The translations under genes and the position numbers were made by a program. A DNA stretch of 64,000 nt from Candidatus Tokpelaia sp. (lineage in GTDB: Bacteria > Pseudomonadota > Alphaproteobacteria > Rhizobiales > Rhizobiaceae), in NCBI RefSeq assembly GCF_008636115.1, contig NZ_QLZD01000013.1:109535-173534 (forward strand), in the 5' to 3' direction. Positions 62,665 through 64,000 of this stretch are shown here, piece after piece; within the stretch, counting starts at the first letter, position 1; each line of letters starts with the position of its first letter. The notes beneath the pieces are model-generated. The model searched no databases, was not told where the DNA came from, and worked only from the letters and a program-made list of their open reading frames with translations.

Positions 62665-63660
62665 ATGGGTGGCGTGAAATCCATGCGCATTATTGCCCTT
62701 AAGGGTGCGGGCGGGGTCTCTATGCTACAGGAAGAGACTGTGCCGGTGCCGCAGTTAAAGCCGGGGCAGGTTTTGATTCATGTGCGCGCTGCCGGGGTGA
62801 ACCGCCCTGATATTGCGCAAAGACAGGGTGTTTATCCGCCGCCGCCGGGGGCGCCCGCCTGGCCGGGGCTGGAAGTAGCGGGAGAAATTACCGCTTTATC
62901 AGAGGTAAAGGATTTTACTATTGGCGACAAAGTAATGGCGCTGGTGCCCGGTGGCGGTTATGGTGAATATGCGGTGGCCGATGCGGAGTGTTTATTGCCG
63001 ATACCCGCCAATATGGATTATGTGCAGGCGGCTGCTGTTCCTGAGACTTTTTTTACCGTATGGAGCAATGTTTTTGACCGCGCCGGGCTGAAAAAAGGTG
63101 AGGTTTTGCTGGTGCATGGCGGTAGCTCCGGTATTGGCACGGCGGCGATGCAACTGGCAAAGGCCTTTGGCGCGCAGGTGATTGTAACGGCAGGCTCAGC
63201 GGAAAAATGCCGTGCCTGCCTGAGCCTGGGGGCGGATTGCGCGGTTAATTATCGTGAGCAGGATTTTGTTGCCGAGGTAAAAAATTTCACTAAGGGAGGC
63301 GGTGCCAATGTGATTCTGGATATGGTGGGCGGTGATTATAGCGAGAAAAATTATCAGGCAGCGGCCATAGAGGGGCGTATTGTGCAAATTGCCTTTTTGC
63401 ACGGGCATAAAGCAATTATTGATTTGAATATGCTTATGCGCAAACGGTTGCTGCATACTGGCTCAACCTTGCGCGCGCGTGATAAAGCCTTTAAAGGAGC
63501 AATAGCGGCGGCGTTAAAGCGCCATGTCTGGCCTTTATGGCAAAAAGGCAGGGTTTTGCCGGTTATTGATACGGTTTTTCCTTTTTCTGAAGTGGCAGCA
63601 GCGCATGAATACCTGGAAGCTGGCGGCCATGTGGGTAAAATTGTGCTGAAACTGACCTAA
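62665..63660 (+). CDS. NAD(P)H quinone oxidoreductase, PIG3/Qor type
   Basis: 331 residues; the conserved part starts at MRIIALKGAGGVSMLQ, so the start could also be the ATG six codons in. GroES-like N-terminal domain without zinc ligands (AAGVNRPDIAQRQGVYPPPP) and a Rossmann domain with VHGGSSGIGTAAMQLAKAFG. The PIG3-like branch reduces quinones with NADPH. The end EYLEAGGHVGKIVLKLT is normal. A 32-bp echo of the final codons (63691-63724) lies 31 bp after the stop. Confidence 0.92.
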   Translation: MGGVKSMRIIALKGAGGVSMLQEETVPVPQLKPGQVLIHVRAAGVNRPDIAQRQGVYPPPPGAPAWPGLEVAGEITALSEVKDFTIGDKVMALVPGGGYGEYAVADAECLLPIPANMDYVQAAAVPETFFTVWSNVFDRAGLKKGEVLLVHGGSSGIGTAAMQLAKAFGAQVIVTAGSAEKCRACLSLGADCAVNYREQDFVAEVKNFTKGGGANVILDMVGGDYSEKNYQAAAIEGRIVQIAFLHGHKAIIDLNMLMRKRLLHTGSTLRARDKAFKGAIAAALKRHVWPLWQKGRVLPVIDTVFPFSEVAAAHEYLEAGGHVGKIVLKLT

Positions 63661-63724
63661 GGATTGCAGAACTGTTTGTGCCGTCTCTGCGGCCATATGG
63701 GCGAAATTGTGCTGAAACTGACCT
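63628..63724 (+). repeat. Duplicated 3' end of the quinone oxidoreductase gene
   Basis: GGCCAT(A/G)TGGG(C/T) followed by AAATTGTGCTGAAACTGACC occurs at 63627-63657 and, after a 31-bp spacer, at 63692-63722 with few changes. Confidence 0.93.
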
Positions 63725-63811
63725 GGCAATTTGTTGTTGATAATAGCGCCCGCCGAGGCACTTGCCGCATGGGGCAGCTATTGACAAATTTTGGAGCCGG
63801 GATATTGCGTT

Positions 63812-63891
63812 CCTGACCGCCTGACCGCCTGACCGCCTGACCGCCTGACCGCCTGACCGCCTGACCGCCTGACCGCCTGACCGCCTGACCG
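63812..63891 (+). repeat. Octamer microsatellite (CCTGACCG)10
   Basis: Ten perfect copies of the 8-bp unit CCTGACCG run from 63812 to 63891. Eight is not a multiple of three, so copy-number change would shift any frame through it. On the minus strand it reads as repeating RRSGGQAV within a short open frame that may not be real. Confidence 0.97.
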
Positions 63892-63928
63892 GCCAAGGCG
63901 CAGATTGAGCGTGAGATTGCGAGGGATC

Positions 63929-64000
63929 AAGAGGCGAGGAGGGGCGCAGCCCCGACAGGGACAGAGGATCAAGAGGCGAGGAGGGGCGCAGCCCCGACAG
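63929..64000 (+). repeat. 42-bp palindromic-core repeat array (runs off the right edge)
   Basis: One full unit 63929-63970 and 30 bases of a second unit from 63971, both with core GGGGCGCAGCCCC. They match the units between dnaK and dnaJ except for GATC in place of GATA at the junction, a variant shared with the divL copies. Confidence 0.95.

Overview
The window looks like chromosomal DNA of an alphaproteobacterium of the order Hyphomicrobiales (Rhizobiales), closest in style to the Brucella/Bartonella side. Evidence is the DivL-type PAS kinase, the 180-kDa-class NAD-glutamate dehydrogenase, IHF-beta next to LapA, and rhizobial gene orders: lptC-lptA-lptB..ptsN, dnaK-dnaJ, murA-DUF2948, ruvC-ruvA-ruvB..ybgC and 6S RNA-5-FCL-YmdB..YebC. 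Several normally conserved neighbours are missing (rpoN and hpf between lptB and ptsN, trpFBA beside lapA, hisD after DUF2948, tolQRAB-pal beside ybgC). Long non-coding stretches and decaying genes (DUF2335, Abi) add to this. Together they suggest a reduced or rearranged, possibly host-associated genome; a YadA-type trimeric autotransporter fits that. This is inference from sequence only.

Layout. 1-1786: 5' part of divL (minus), carrying an in-frame 42-bp repeat array. 2.3-2.9 kb: decayed DUF2335 gene. 3.1-9.0 kb (minus): alcohol dehydrogenase, OlsB-like acyltransferase, lspA, TrmH-type and RlmI-like methyltransferases, lapA, ihfB. 9.4-12.9 kb (plus): LPS export genes lptC, lptA, lptB and then ptsN. 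13.2-16.6 kb: dnaK, terminator, 42-bp repeat array, dnaJ. 16.7-18.4 kb: PemK/MazF-type toxin, tRNA-Thr, a small gene whose 3' end is tandemly repeated. 18.4-22.3 kb: MBL hydrolase, murA, DUF2948. 22.4-24.4 kb: AT-rich restriction-modification pair. 24.6-30.6 kb: trhO, fpr, phosphomannomutase, MsbA-like ABC exporter. 30.9-36.3 kb: ybgC, MNT-HEPN protein, ruvB, ruvA, ruvC (with duplicated 5' fragments of ruvA and ruvC), ubiA. 36.5-42.5 kb: surface lipoprotein, histidine phosphatase, fabI, copper chaperone, CbpA-like DnaJ, fumC. 43.1-44.2 kb: Panacea-domain (DUF4065) gene plus a two-TM protein. 44.3-52.7 kb: ispG, pgm, NAD-GDH. 52.9-54.3 kb: second AT-rich RM pair, tail-to-tail. 54.4-58.8 kb: yebC, broken Abi gene, YmdB, 5-FCL, 6S RNA, TPR protein. 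59.1-62.6 kb: trimeric autotransporter, rpmJ, YdcH. 62.7-64 kb: quinone oxidoreductase, an octamer repeat, then another 42-bp repeat array running off the window.

Most unusual features. (1) A 42-bp repeat family with a 13-nt palindromic core occurs at three loci, between dnaK and dnaJ, at the right edge, and in frame inside divL. It has two core types whose stems differ by compensated base pairs. This resembles in concept, not sequence, the Rickettsia palindromic elements that insert into proteins. (2) Gene-end echoes recur: short duplications of the 5' or 3' end of a neighbouring gene (ruvA, ruvC, YmdB, quinone oxidoreductase, a small gene near tRNA-Thr), often with a hairpin-forming spacer. 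(3) A scattered defence/toxin load: two RM systems, a candidate Panacea toxin-antitoxin pair with a membrane effector, a solitary PemK-like toxin, an MNT-HEPN protein and an Abi pseudogene.
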